46,507 nt of DNA from Saprospiraceae bacterium (GCA_022448955.1 JAKVCU010000076.1:1-46507), one strand, 5' to 3'. Shown: positions 1 to 7,869, counted from the first letter of the stretch. Notes: generated by a model not told the origin, from the letters alone. Made by a program: numbers and translations.

Positions 1-540
1 TATATCTGCACAGCTAAAGCTAGTTTGCGAAAGGACTAAAGAAGCGATACCACAAGCATCATTAGAGCCATTATCAATGGCGTTTGCGGTTGTAGAGGCA
101 TTGCCAGTGTCATCGAGTTGTACAAGAATGTTTTGACACAGTGCTTCAGGTGCTACATTGTCTTCAACGGTAACAGTGGCGGAGCAGGTGGAGACATTGG
201 CATTATTATCTGTTACGCTTAGGCTTACATTATTGGCGCCTATATCTGCACAGCTAAAGCTAGTTTGCGAAAGGACTAAAGAAGCGATACCACAAGCATC
301 ATTAGAGCCATTATCAACAGCGTTTGCGGTTATAGAGGCATTGCCAGTGTCATCGAGTTGTACAGTAATATTTTGACACAGCGCTTCAGGTGCTACATTA
401 TCTTCTACGGTAATGGTAGCGGAACAAGTAGCCGTATTAGCACTATTATTGGTTACCGTTAGGGTTACTACATTAGCACCTACATCTGTACAAGTAAAGT
501 CTGTCTTTGAAAGTGCTAAAGAGGCGATACCACATGCATC
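1..540 (-). repeat. 240-bp in-frame tandem repeat within the surface-protein gene
   Basis: Bases 1-180 and 241-420 are almost identical. Bases 181-240 versus 421-480, and 241-300 versus 481-540, are diverged copies at roughly 75-80% by eye. The period is 240 bp, exactly 80 codons, so copy-number change keeps the frame. The array continues beyond the left edge. Confidence 0.9.
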
Positions 541-1413
541 ATCATTTGAGTTACCACTAATAGGGATAAAGTAGTCAATGGTATCACCGAAATCACCTCC
601 AGCAACAATTGCACCTAAGGCATCTATTATTTCAAAGGATACTTCGCTAGTAAAAGAACCAGCAGTCCAAGTGGCCGTCATGAGCGTTCCTTCTGGTGCG
701 GAAAAAGTCTCTGATCCTGAAGAACCATCCTCAAGGGTGGCATCTTCTAGTACTGGATCATTGTCCGCCAAGATAGTAATTGTATTGCCGTTCCATCCAT
801 CCCCCCATGAATCAGCCATGTTGATGGTAAAGTCTGCCTGCGAAGGAACGGGAGAAGAGCTGCAGCAATCATCATTCGAACCATTATCAACGGCACTAGC
901 AGTTGTGGAACCATTTCCCGTAGCATCCAGCTGTACTATTATATCTTGACATATGGCGTTAGGGACCTGAGGGTTATCACAAGGCGGAGAGCCAGTCGAC
1001 AAGGAAACAAGGGTAGCGGATAATTCGGCGCAAGAAAACTCATCCTGGCAGTTGTATTTATCAACGAGGAGATTTACTGTTCCTGTTGATGCTGAGGTGA
1101 AATTTACAGTAGATTGTAATCCGCATGCGTCATCATTATATCCAACAACGGCTCCAGAATTTGCATCATATATTGTAACTTGAGTATCAAAACTTGTACC
1201 ACATGTTGAAACTTCGTAAGATGCGCCTTCAATAACATTGAGGGATGCATATTCTCCTCCAAAAATACATGTTGTTGAGGCTTCTTCTCCTTCTTCACTT
1301 AGATCCCAAAAGTAAAATGGAATGTTATCATTAGGGCATTGTGCTTGCACACTATTAAAAGCTGCAATAAGAGTTAATCCAATTAAAAATTTGAGTAGAT
1401 AACTTGTATTCAT
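1..1413 (-). CDS. Secreted repeat protein with HYR-like repeats, 5' part (runs off the left edge)
   Basis: An open frame of 471 codons starts at ATG 1411-1413 and continues without a stop to base 1, so the C-terminus is missing. Residues 1-24 form a signal peptide ending near VQA-QC. Residues 25 to about 150 look like a beta-sandwich of the pre-peptidase type. A central part contains the DSWGDGWNG motif common in Bacteroidota surface proteins. The remainder is 80-residue repeats of HYR/immunoglobulin-like type, each with a conserved 'EDNVAPEALCQNI' start and 'NGSNDACGIASL' core. The repeats suggest a long surface or secreted adhesin-like protein; a T9SS sorting domain would be expected at the unseen end (inference). 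Signal peptide and repeats are clear; the exact function is unknown. Confidence 0.85.
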   Translation of the reverse strand, partial: MNTSYLLKFLIGLTLIAAFNSVQAQCPNDNIPFYFWDLSEEGEEASTTCIFGGEYASLNVIEGASYEVSTCGTSFDTQVTIYDANSGAVVGYNDDACGLQSTVNFTSASTGTVNLLVDKYNCQDEFSCAELSATLVSLSTGSPPCDNPQVPNAICQDIIVQLDATGNGSTTASAVDNGSNDDCCSSSPVPSQADFTINMADSWGDGWNGNTITILADNDPVLEDATLEDGSSGSETFSAPEGTLMTATWTAGSFTSEVSFEIIDALGAIVAGGDFGDTIDYFIPISGNSNDDACGIASLALSKTDFTCTDVGANVVTLTVTNNSANTATCSATITVEDNVAPEALCQNITVQLDDTGNASITANAVDNGSNDACGIASLVLSQTSFSCADIGANNVSLSVTDNNANVSTCSATVTVEDNVAPEALCQNILVQLDDTGNASTTANAIDNGSNDACGIASLVLSQTSFSCADI

Positions 1414-2208
1414 AATTAAAAAGTTTTGTCATTAGTGGACATAATAATTTAGGTATTGAGTGTTACAGATCAATACCTGTGATTGTGTCTTAATGGGAAA
1501 ACTTTAGGACTAAATCTGATGGTCAAGTTTAATGGAAGAATTAGTTTCTCTTAATTTAACTATGGTACTTTCATCTAAAAATTATGAGATGCTGTAAATA
1601 GTAGGGGGGATACATATTTATTAGATAAAACTCATGAATCTAATAATAAGATGATCATCGTTAAGTAAAAGCTTAAAGATGAAGTATTGAAGTGCAATTA
1701 AATAAATAATCAAAGAGTGATTGGGTATTACAAGATTGGTAGCTAAGCTTAGAGAAGAATTTATCTTATTGTATAAAAATAGTAAAGGATTAGAAATAAA
1801 CAAAAAATTATATTAGTTTTTTTGGAAAGAATTGGAAATAATTCAATATGCTATTCATCTTAAAATGGAAAAAGAAAATCAGTCTAATAGAGGGCATTTT
1901 CGTTCATAAAATGGCATTATATCTTCAAAATTTATGGGATTATTTATATTGAGTGCTGTGTTAGATTAAAGGCATACGAAATGTATATTTCAGGAATTGG
2001 GATGATCATATGTCATCCATCGTTAAATATAGATATGTTATGAATTTCCTGATTGATTTAATGGCCTAGTCCATGGGATTCAAAATAGAATAATTATTCT
2101 ACCATTAATTTTGCAGGATAAATATATCAGTTTATTATCATCTATTCCATTTGAAATCGGACTGCAAGTTAGTAAAACCTATAGATCATATAATAAATAA
2201 TATAATTA
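1414..2208. other. Gene-free AT-rich spacer with one inverted repeat
   Basis: No convincing gene is seen in about 800 bp. Close to the start of the minus-strand repeat protein lies a perfect 9-bp inverted repeat (AGGTATTGA at 1451-1459, TCAATACCT at 1470-1478, 10-nt loop). It could be a 5'-UTR hairpin or an operator. Bases about 2070-2083 hold a near match (GTCCATGGGATTCA) to the 14-bp motif repeated at 3625-3992, possibly by chance. Confidence 0.5.
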
Positions 2209-3414
2209 ATGCTGTTATCTAATTTTCAACTTCCATGTGGTATTCAATTGAATAATCGAATTGCGAAAGCTGCTTTAACAGAAAGATTATCGAAAAAAGA
2301 TCATTTACCAAATCAAAGGCATATCCGCCTGTATAATCATTGGGCAAAAAATGGTGCAGGCTTATTAATTTCTGGAAATATTCTAGTTGATAAAATACAT
2401 TTAGAAGCAGCTGGAAATATTGTTATAACAAAAGAAACTCCCAAAGAATCCTTTCGAATATGGACAAAAAGTGTTACCAATCATGGTCATCATTTTTGGG
2501 CACAACTTAACCACGCTGGCCGACAAACAAATATTTTTAACACCCTTAGACCTTTAGCTCCTTCTTCGGTTAAATTGAAAAAAATGGGTTTTTTTGGTTT
2601 ACCAAAACAAATGACTGATGGGCAGGTTCAATCTACCATCGACGCTTTTGTGCATGCTGTAGCATTTTGTCAGGATGTTGGATTTACAGGTGTACAGATT
2701 CACGCTGCACATGGTTACTTACTCAGTCAATTTCTTTCTCCTCGAACTAATAAAAGAAATGATCAATGGGGAGGCAGTATAGAGAATAGAGCAAGGATAT
2801 TGTTTGAAATCGTAAAACAAAGTAGAAAAGTAGTTGGGCCATCATTTCCCATTTCTGTAAAAATCAATTCCGCCGATTTTCAAAGAGGTGGTTTTGAAGA
2901 AGAAGATGCCTTGTTTGTAATTAAACGACTGGAAGCATTGGATATAGACTTGTTAGAAGTATCAGGCGGAACCTACGAAGATCTAACCTTCTTCACCCAA
3001 AAAAACCTAAAGGCATCCACCATAAAACGAGAGGCATATTTTTTAGAATTTGCGAAGGAAGTAAGAAAAGAAAGTCGTATTCCTTTGATGGTTACAGGAG
3101 GCTTTAGAACAAAGAGCCTCTGTGAGCAAGTACTAAAAGATGGAGCCCTAGATATTATTGGTTTTGGTCGTCCATTTTTATTAGATGAATCTTTTCCAAA
3201 TGGGTTTGTTTCAGGAAGTTTAGATAAAATAGAAGAAGTGAATATACAGGCTATGTCAAAACAAATTCTTGATATGGCGGCTGGTGGCTTTTACGATTAT
3301 CAAATTGCTCGCCTAGCAGATGGTTTACCTCTAGACCTTCATTTCAATTCAAACTTAGCAGCCTTTCGGCTCATTGCAAACGAATTAATTAAGGGAGTAG
3401 CTTATAAGATGTAG
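2209..3414 (+). CDS. NADH:flavin oxidoreductase, Old Yellow Enzyme family
   Basis: A 401-residue TIM-barrel flavin enzyme of the OYE / 2,4-dienoyl-CoA-reductase N-terminal type, expected to bind FMN and reduce activated C=C bonds with NAD(P)H. Visible signatures are AQLNHAGRQ (98-106), the substrate-binding HAAHGYLLSQF (165-175) followed by LSPRTNKRNDQWGGSIENR, and the phosphate-binding GFGRP near residue 325. It ends after the barrel and lacks the Fe-S/FAD C-terminal half of dienoyl-CoA reductases, so it is a single-domain member. The first ATG is used; no Shine-Dalgarno is seen, which is usual for this phylum. It stands alone between long AT-rich spacers, so its physiological substrate cannot be inferred. 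Confidence 0.9.
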   Translation: MLLSNFQLPCGIQLNNRIAKAALTERLSKKDHLPNQRHIRLYNHWAKNGAGLLISGNILVDKIHLEAAGNIVITKETPKESFRIWTKSVTNHGHHFWAQLNHAGRQTNIFNTLRPLAPSSVKLKKMGFFGLPKQMTDGQVQSTIDAFVHAVAFCQDVGFTGVQIHAAHGYLLSQFLSPRTNKRNDQWGGSIENRARILFEIVKQSRKVVGPSFPISVKINSADFQRGGFEEEDALFVIKRLEALDIDLLEVSGGTYEDLTFFTQKNLKASTIKREAYFLEFAKEVRKESRIPLMVTGGFRTKSLCEQVLKDGALDIIGFGRPFLLDESFPNGFVSGSLDKIEEVNIQAMSKQILDMAAGGFYDYQIARLADGLPLDLHFNSNLAAFRLIANELIKGVAYKM

Positions 3415-3523
3415 AAAATAAAAATAAAACTATATTTTTCACTTTTTTTGATTTAATAAATTGATTTATAAGGTTTTATTTTTTTTTAAAGTTTTATTTT
3501 TTTCACAATTATGTTTTTTTGTC

Positions 3524-3555
3524 TTTGTTTACTCATTGATGTTGTTGCATATTTG
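3524..3555 (+). promoter_or_regulatory. Predicted Bacteroidota promoter of the 3.5-4.0 kb RNA locus
   Basis: TTTG at 3524-3527, a 20-bp spacer and CATATTTG at 3548-3555, a one-mismatch match to TAnnTTTG. The same spacer length is found at the blaI-like promoter in this window. The predicted transcription start is near 3562. Confidence 0.55.
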
Positions 3556-3584
3556 TAATGTGATTAGTGAATAAGGAGCTAAAG

Positions 3585-3614
3585 ATGACAAATTTAGTTA
3601 AAGAACTAAAATAA
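3585..3614 (+). CDS. Mini-ORF, 9 residues, strong Shine-Dalgarno
   Basis: ATG-start mini-ORF encoding MTNLVKELK, preceded by AAGGAG at 3573-3578 with a 6-nt gap. Shine-Dalgarno sequences are rare in this phylum, so the match stands out. It ends 10 nt before the first GTTCATGGGATTAT copy. A leader or regulatory peptide is possible; translation is not demonstrated. Confidence 0.3.
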   Translation: MTNLVKELK

Positions 3615-3766
3615 AATTGAATATGTTCATGGGATTATAATTTGTTGGTGGTAGGTCGTCCCAGTATTCTCTGGGACGATACACCCCTTTTATCCCTATA
3701 AAAGATATATATTATATAAATTGCGCTCTTTAAAACGAAAAGTTAACAACGAACAAAAAAAAAGAA

Positions 3767-3788
3767 AGGCGATTCTTTAAAATCGCCT
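3767..3788 (-). terminator. Intrinsic terminator, minus strand (downstream of fhs)
   Basis: AGGCGATT (3767-3774) and AATCGCCT (3781-3788) form a perfect 8-bp stem with a 6-nt loop. Read on the minus strand it is followed by TTTC and a run of nine T (3754-3762). It could end transcripts reading through from fhs or from a minus-strand RNA antisense to the plus-strand locus. Confidence 0.6.
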
Positions 3789-3806
3789 CCTAAACAGGTC
3801 ACGTTC

Positions 3807-3902
3807 ATGGGATTATGCCGTTGCTGGCTAAAAAAGATAAAAGATCACAAGTTTGTACGAATTAGGTTCGTGAATCTTTTCATCTTTGCTACTGTTGCGT
3901 AA
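3807..3902 (+). CDS. Small ORF, 31 residues, starting inside motif copy 2
   Basis: The frame begins at the ATG within the second repeated motif and reads MGLCRCWLKK..., a lysine/arginine-rich stretch ending in a hydrophobic tail (LFIFATVA). It overlaps the imperfect double hairpin, so base pairing rather than coding may explain the sequence. No Shine-Dalgarno precedes it. A short basic-hydrophobic peptide resembles type I toxins only superficially. Confidence 0.2.
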   Translation: MGLCRCWLKKIKDHKFVRIRFVNLFIFATVA

Positions 3903-3947
3903 GATATAAATTTATTTGTTTTCTCCCAAAGGAAGGAGGAGGTAAAT

Positions 3948-3968
3948 ATGAAAAGAATTTTCTATTAA
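3948..3968 (+). CDS. Mini-ORF, 6 residues, near-perfect Shine-Dalgarno
   Basis: ATG-start mini-ORF encoding MKRIFY, preceded by AAGGAGGAGG at 3933-3942, the strongest Shine-Dalgarno in the window. In this phylum the ribosomal anti-Shine-Dalgarno is usually sequestered, with rpsU a known exception, so a strong site before a 6-codon frame suggests ribosome sensing or mRNA control rather than protein production (inference). CCTCC at 3786-3790 could pair with this site. Confidence 0.25.
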   Translation: MKRIFY

Positions 3969-3996
3969 TTTTGGATATGTTCATGGGATTATAATT

Positions 3997-4026
3997 AAAG
4001 TCAACCGCACTGGTTGACTTTTTTTT
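3997..4026 (+). terminator. Intrinsic terminator of the RNA locus
   Basis: AAAGTCAACC (3997-4006) pairs with GGTTGACTTT (4012-4021) around a 5-nt loop, and the T run continues to 4026. It is oriented for plus-strand transcription; on the minus strand the following sequence is a poorer U-tract. Confidence 0.85.
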
Positions 4027-4068
4027 GTTTATACATCAGGTTTATTTTCATATATTATAAAATTAATT

Positions 4069-5835
4069 TTAAAATAGTCCAGTTACCACTCCTGTGTCTG
4101 TATCAATATCAATCCTTCGATAATTAGGATCAGAGGCCGTGCCAGGCATTAATTTTATCGTACCTGCCATCGGAACGATAAACTCAGCACCTTGATACAC
4201 CAAAATATCTTGTACTGATAACTTCCAACCTTTAGGTCTTCCTTTGAGATATGGATCATCAGATAAGCTTAGGTGTGTTTTGACCATACAAACATTAAGG
4301 TGCTTAAAGCGATCATCAGCTTCTAAGGCTGCTATTTTTTTATTGGCTTCTGCCGAATAGTCTACACCATCTGCACCATAAACTTTAGTTGCTAGTGCTT
4401 CAATCTTCTCTTTGATACTATCCTCATCATTGTAGAAGTACTTAAATTGATTGGGTTCTTCACATGCTTTGACTACCATTTCTGCCAATTCTTTTGCGCC
4501 TTCTCCGCCCTCTAGCCAATGTTTTGAAACAGCTACTCTAGCACCAATCGCTTCAATTTTTTCTCTGATAAATTGAATCTCATCGTCATGGTCTGTGTAG
4601 AAATGATTGATACATACGACAGCAGGAACGCCAGCCTTCTGCACGGTTTCAATATGAGCAATTAAATTGCTTATACCATTTTCTAACAAAGCGATATTCC
4701 TTTGCGTGTAAGCCTCGGCTAGTTTTTTTCCAGGGACTACTTTGGGGCCGCCACCGTGCATTTTTAAAGCTCTAACAGTGGCGACAATAACAGCACAATC
4801 AGGCTTTAATTCACTAAAGCGACACTTTAGGCTACAAAATTTTTCAAATCCAATATCAGCTCCAAAACCACTTTCCGTAAGGTGATAATCAGATAACTTC
4901 AAGCCGATATAGTCTGCCACAATGGAAGATTGACCAATGGCTATATTAGCAAATGGGCCTGCATGCACTAATACTGGTTGTCCTTCTATGGTTTGTAATA
5001 AACTAGGCATAATGGCTTTCGCCATAATCGCAGCCATCGCACCCGCTACTTCAAGATCGGAAGTTGTGATTGGATTTCCTCTTTTATCATAGGCAACAAT
5101 CATTTTACCGATCCGCTCGCGCATATCTTTTAAATCTTTAGCGATTGCTAAAATAGCCATCAATTCTGAAGAAACAGAAATTTGAAAACCAGAGTGCATC
5201 ATAAAACCATCTAGCTTTCCACCTTGGCCAATAATAATATTTCGAAGCGATTGTGCACAAAAGTCGATTGCCCAACCAATTGAAATATTCTTTGGATTGA
5301 TATTAAGACGTTTTAGATTTTTCTTTTCTAATGTTTTATCTCCATAGTTAAACTCATGCTGCATTCTACTAGTTAATGCAACCATTGCTAGATTATGCGC
5401 CTTAGTGATGGCGTCAATATCTCCGGTTAAACCTAAACTGAAATCAGCTAGTGGAATACATTGAGAAAGTCCACCACCTGCTGCAGAGCCTTTTATGTTG
5501 AATGTTGGACCACCAGAAGGTTGGCGAATAGCTGCGGAAGCTTTTTTACTAATATAGCCTAAGCCTTGTAGCAGGCCAATAGTTGTAGTAGATTTACCTT
5601 CCCCTAGCGGCGTCGGTGTAATAGCGGTGATATCGATGTATTTTCCGTTTGGACGATCCTTTAGGCGATCTAGAATAAGATTGGTATCGAGTTTCCCCAT
5701 ATAATGGCCATAGGGAAGTACTTCCTCTGTTCTTAGACCAAGTTCTTCTCCAAGTTCTTGGATCGTTTTCATTCTGGTTTCAGCAGATTGGGCAATCTCC
5801 CAATCTGCCATCTCAAGCGGATTAAGTGTTGACAT
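4069..5835 (-). CDS. fhs: Formate--tetrahydrofolate ligase
   Basis: A 588-residue cytoplasmic enzyme that makes 10-formyltetrahydrofolate from formate, ATP and tetrahydrofolate, feeding one-carbon units into purine and serine/glycine metabolism. The nucleotide-binding loop TPLGEGKSTT lies near residues 75-84, followed by RQPSGGPTFNIKGSAAGGG and the family's KMHGGGPKVVPGKKL stretch. The C-terminus ends with the family's GTIKLMPGTASDPNYRRIDID-type segment. It is slightly longer than the usual 555-560 residues because of the N-terminus; the start at 5833-5835 gives MSTLNPLEMADWEIAQ, and a start at Met9 is also possible. It is a single gene, with an 8-bp inverted repeat just upstream. Confidence 0.97.
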   Translation of the reverse strand: MSTLNPLEMADWEIAQSAETRMKTIQELGEELGLRTEEVLPYGHYMGKLDTNLILDRLKDRPNGKYIDITAITPTPLGEGKSTTTIGLLQGLGYISKKASAAIRQPSGGPTFNIKGSAAGGGLSQCIPLADFSLGLTGDIDAITKAHNLAMVALTSRMQHEFNYGDKTLEKKNLKRLNINPKNISIGWAIDFCAQSLRNIIIGQGGKLDGFMMHSGFQISVSSELMAILAIAKDLKDMRERIGKMIVAYDKRGNPITTSDLEVAGAMAAIMAKAIMPSLLQTIEGQPVLVHAGPFANIAIGQSSIVADYIGLKLSDYHLTESGFGADIGFEKFCSLKCRFSELKPDCAVIVATVRALKMHGGGPKVVPGKKLAEAYTQRNIALLENGISNLIAHIETVQKAGVPAVVCINHFYTDHDDEIQFIREKIEAIGARVAVSKHWLEGGEGAKELAEMVVKACEEPNQFKYFYNDEDSIKEKIEALATKVYGADGVDYSAEANKKIAALEADDRFKHLNVCMVKTHLSLSDDPYLKGRPKGWKLSVQDILVYQGAEFIVPMAGTIKLMPGTASDPNYRRIDIDTDTGVVTGLF

Positions 5836-5851
5836 GCTAGTATTATTTGGT

Positions 5852-5871
5852 CTTTGACCTTCTGGTCAAAG
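5852..5871 (-). promoter_or_regulatory. Perfect inverted repeat upstream of fhs
   Basis: CTTTGACC (5852-5859), TTCT, GGTCAAAG (5864-5871), 16 bp upstream of the fhs start codon. The position fits either an operator or a hairpin in the 5' UTR. No regulator is identified. Confidence 0.5.
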
Positions 5872-6008
5872 AAGGGCTGAATAATTTGGTAAACTAAAGG
5901 TAAACATTATGTTGAGCTTGAACAGAAATATTCAAAAAACTTTATGTCTGGTGAAGAGAGATCAAAAATCAAAAGGCATTTTACAATTAACCATAGTAGA
6001 AAAGTAAA

Positions 6009-6911
6009 CTAAAAATAAATCTCTTGCGCTATTCGAAAAGTATTGGCATGTGCTTCGATAATATGAGCTAATCGTTCTGAGTATCCACCACCCATACTTA
6101 CAGCCACTGGGATTTTATTTTTATGGCAGGCATCCATCACTATTCGATCACGTTCTTTGCATCCAGCCAAGCTCAAACTTAGCCTTCCGAGTTTATCTGT
6201 TGCTAAAACATCTACACCAGATAAATAGAAAATGAAATCGGGTTCTACTTCGTCAATTAAACGAGGTAGCACGTTTCGAAGGGTTTTTAGGTAGAATTCA
6301 TCTTCTGTCTTATCTGGCATACCAATATCAAGGTCAGAAGACTCTTTTCTGAGGGGGTAGTTTTTTTCACCGTGTATACTAAATGTAAATACTCGGTCTT
6401 CGTTTTTGAAAATTTGTGCAGTGCCGTTTCCTTGATGTACATCAAGGTCAACTACTAGTATCTTTTGGATATGACCTTCTTGCAGCAAAAAATTAGAGGC
6501 AATAGCAATATCATTGAGTAAGCAAAAACCTTCACCCTTGTAGGTGAAAGAATGGTGGGTACCACCAGCAATATTCATGGCAATACCATTTTGCATGGCA
6601 TGATAGGCGCATTGTAAGGTGCCGTTAGCTATGTGTGTTCCTCGTTTTACCAATTGAGGCGACATCGGAAATCCAATCGCTCTAATTTCTTTTTTACTCA
6701 GCTTTTGATTTTTAAGTTTTTCCCAATACTCTTCTTCATGGGTAAGTAGTATGGTAGGCTCTTGAAGAGGAGTAGGCTCAAAAAAACTACTTTCTTCAAT
6801 AGTACCCTCATATAACAATTGCTCAGGAATGAGGTCGTATTTCACCATCGGGAAACGATGCTTATTAGGAAGCTGATAACGATAAATTGGTGAAAAAGCA
6901 ATCTTGAGCAT
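6009..6911 (-). CDS. Histone deacetylase / AcuC family amidohydrolase
   Basis: A 300-residue zinc-dependent deacetylase of the arginase-deacetylase fold. The active-site His pair is at 119-120 (GGTHHSF). Zinc ligands are expected at Asp157 and His159 (VVDLDVHQGNG, 153-163) and Asp234 (SGVD), with the transition-state Tyr277 in GGGYS. All canonical residues are present, so it should be active. Bacterial relatives deacetylate acetylated proteins or small amides such as acetylpolyamines; the substrate cannot be told from sequence. It is 173 bp upstream of fhs on the same strand, without evidence of cotranscription. Confidence 0.92.
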   Translation of the reverse strand: MLKIAFSPIYRYQLPNKHRFPMVKYDLIPEQLLYEGTIEESSFFEPTPLQEPTILLTHEEEYWEKLKNQKLSKKEIRAIGFPMSPQLVKRGTHIANGTLQCAYHAMQNGIAMNIAGGTHHSFTYKGEGFCLLNDIAIASNFLLQEGHIQKILVVDLDVHQGNGTAQIFKNEDRVFTFSIHGEKNYPLRKESSDLDIGMPDKTEDEFYLKTLRNVLPRLIDEVEPDFIFYLSGVDVLATDKLGRLSLSLAGCKERDRIVMDACHKNKIPVAVSMGGGYSERLAHIIEAHANTFRIAQEIYF

Positions 6912-7467
6912 AGTTGTATTTTGATCCAGTAGAGGAAATGCAAAAAAATAAGATTTGTTCTAAATCAAAAGCATTTTATGTAGGAATGTTATCTATCAAA
7001 AGGAAAAAAACGCAAAAAAAGTCGTTTGTCGCAAATAAATAAACAAGCTATCGCTAGCTAAAAATCTTCCAATAGGCAAAATGGATACATCAATATACAA
7101 TTGATAACTACTAGTTGTGCCTTTAAAAATTTTCCTTGTCATTGGAATACCAAAAGACCATTCGTTGAATAAGCTATCTATTTCTGTTTAACGTTTTCAC
7201 AAAATTTTGTTTCAAAGATTAAACCAAATGGAATTATTTATAAGAAATAACTTTCTAAATGGCCTATTTCCTTTTTTTACTGAAATACTCTTTCTAAATT
7301 GTTGATAATGATTGGTGAAGGATTGAAATACGTCCCACCAATGTATTATAAATTCAAAAGACAAGGATGGAAAAAAGTCGAAAATCTAGCAAAATGGCTG
7401 AAAAGGCTGTTGGTTGCCTTAAGCTCCCTTATCATTTTTTAAAACAAAGCTTTACGCGTTGTAATTG
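6912..7467. other. Gene-free spacer
   Basis: No gene, RNA signature or strong repeat was recognised in these 556 bp. The sequence is AT-rich with no open frame of interest. The dispersed repeat region begins immediately after it. Confidence 0.6.
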
Positions 7468-7592
7468 AAGTTTTGAAGTAGCTGATTTTCGCTCATCTTA
7501 AGGCATCGCGGAGCCTGATGGCATTAGCTATTAAGGTGGGTACACAACGCAGAGCTGAGTAAAAATGCTAAGTAATTTAGATTAGAGTGTAC
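7468..7592 (+). repeat. Dispersed repeat module A, copy 1
   Basis: About 125 bp that recurs at 27532-27675 in the same orientation at roughly 80% identity by eye. Shared blocks include TAGCTGATTTT, CTTAAGGC, GGAGCCT, ACAACGCAGA, CTGAGTAAAAA and AGTAATTTAGATTA. It contains no open frame. Its ends are weakly complementary (ATTTTCGCTCA against TGAGTAAAAAT), suggesting a foldable element. Confidence 0.75.
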
Positions 7593-7696
7593 TTGGTACA
7601 GTGATGAAAAAGTAATGTCATAGGGTAAGGCTAATGATCAATCAAAATTGCAGTAAAGCTTCAGTGCTAAGACAGAATTTTATGGTGCTAATTATA

Positions 7697-7869
7697 GCCT
7701 GCCGACAGGCACGGTTTCGGATAAACTACTTAAGTTGTTAAGCTAGAAAATTGGTATAATAAATTCTTTTAGTCAGTTCTAAAATCGTGTGTAACTCTAC
7801 TATCGTCAGTTACTTACGATTTTTGAGCTGACGAATTTATTATACAAGCAATTTTGACTAGCCGCTTAG
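7697..7869 (+). repeat. Dispersed repeat modules B and C (long hairpin), copy 1
   Basis: Module B (7697-7738) starts with the hairpin GCCTG-CCGA-CAGGC and continues to AAACTACTTAAG. It recurs inverted at 27781-27822 and direct at 32850-32880. Module C (about 7738-7869) is one long imperfect hairpin whose arms of about 57-61 nt pair around a 13-nt loop (7796-7808). The arms include GTCAG...GTAAC against GTTAC...CTGAC, TATAATAAATTC against GAATTTATTATA, and CTAG ends. It recurs, more degraded, at 27847-27907. Confidence 0.75.

Larger units (their letters stand above)
3625..3992 (+). repeat. Three copies of GTTCATGGGATTAT at about 177-bp spacing
   Basis: Exact copies at 3625-3638, 3803-3816 and 3979-3992 (start-to-start 178 and 176 bp). 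Copies 1 and 3 share flanks: both have AT before the motif and AATT after it. Both follow a mini-ORF stop by about 10 nt, and both contain the tiny frame ATG-TTC-ATG-GGA-TTA-TAA. Copy 2 instead opens a 31-codon frame. Sequence between copies is otherwise not clearly homologous. Confidence 0.85.
3562..4026 (+). ncRNA. Candidate structured RNA / mini-ORF leader locus with thrice-repeated motif
   Basis: About 465 bp bounded by a promoter-like sequence and an intrinsic terminator, with no normal gene. Contents in order: a mini-ORF with Shine-Dalgarno (3585-3614); motif GTTCATGGGATTAT (3625-3638); a GTCGTCCCA/TGGGACGAT hairpin (about 3656-3680); an AGGCGATT/AATCGCCT hairpin (3767-3788); a second motif (3803-3816); an imperfect double hairpin (about 3834-3888, AAAAGATCAC with GTGAATCTTTT enclosing ACGAA/TTCGT); a second mini-ORF behind a very strong Shine-Dalgarno (3948-3968); a third motif (3979-3992); and the terminator. 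I do not recognise a known RNA family. It could be a trans-acting RNA, an orphan leader, a cluster of small-peptide genes, or the remnant of a mobile element. Confidence 0.5.

Noticed and set aside
158-949. Plus-strand open frames of 72 and 123 codons over the repeat-protein region
   Set aside because: They are antisense shadows of the continuous minus-strand frame, which has a signal peptide and protein-like repeats.
3562-4026. CRISPR array as an explanation for the regularly spaced repeats
   Set aside because: Only three 14-bp repeats at about 177-bp spacing, far from CRISPR repeat and spacer sizes, and no cas genes.
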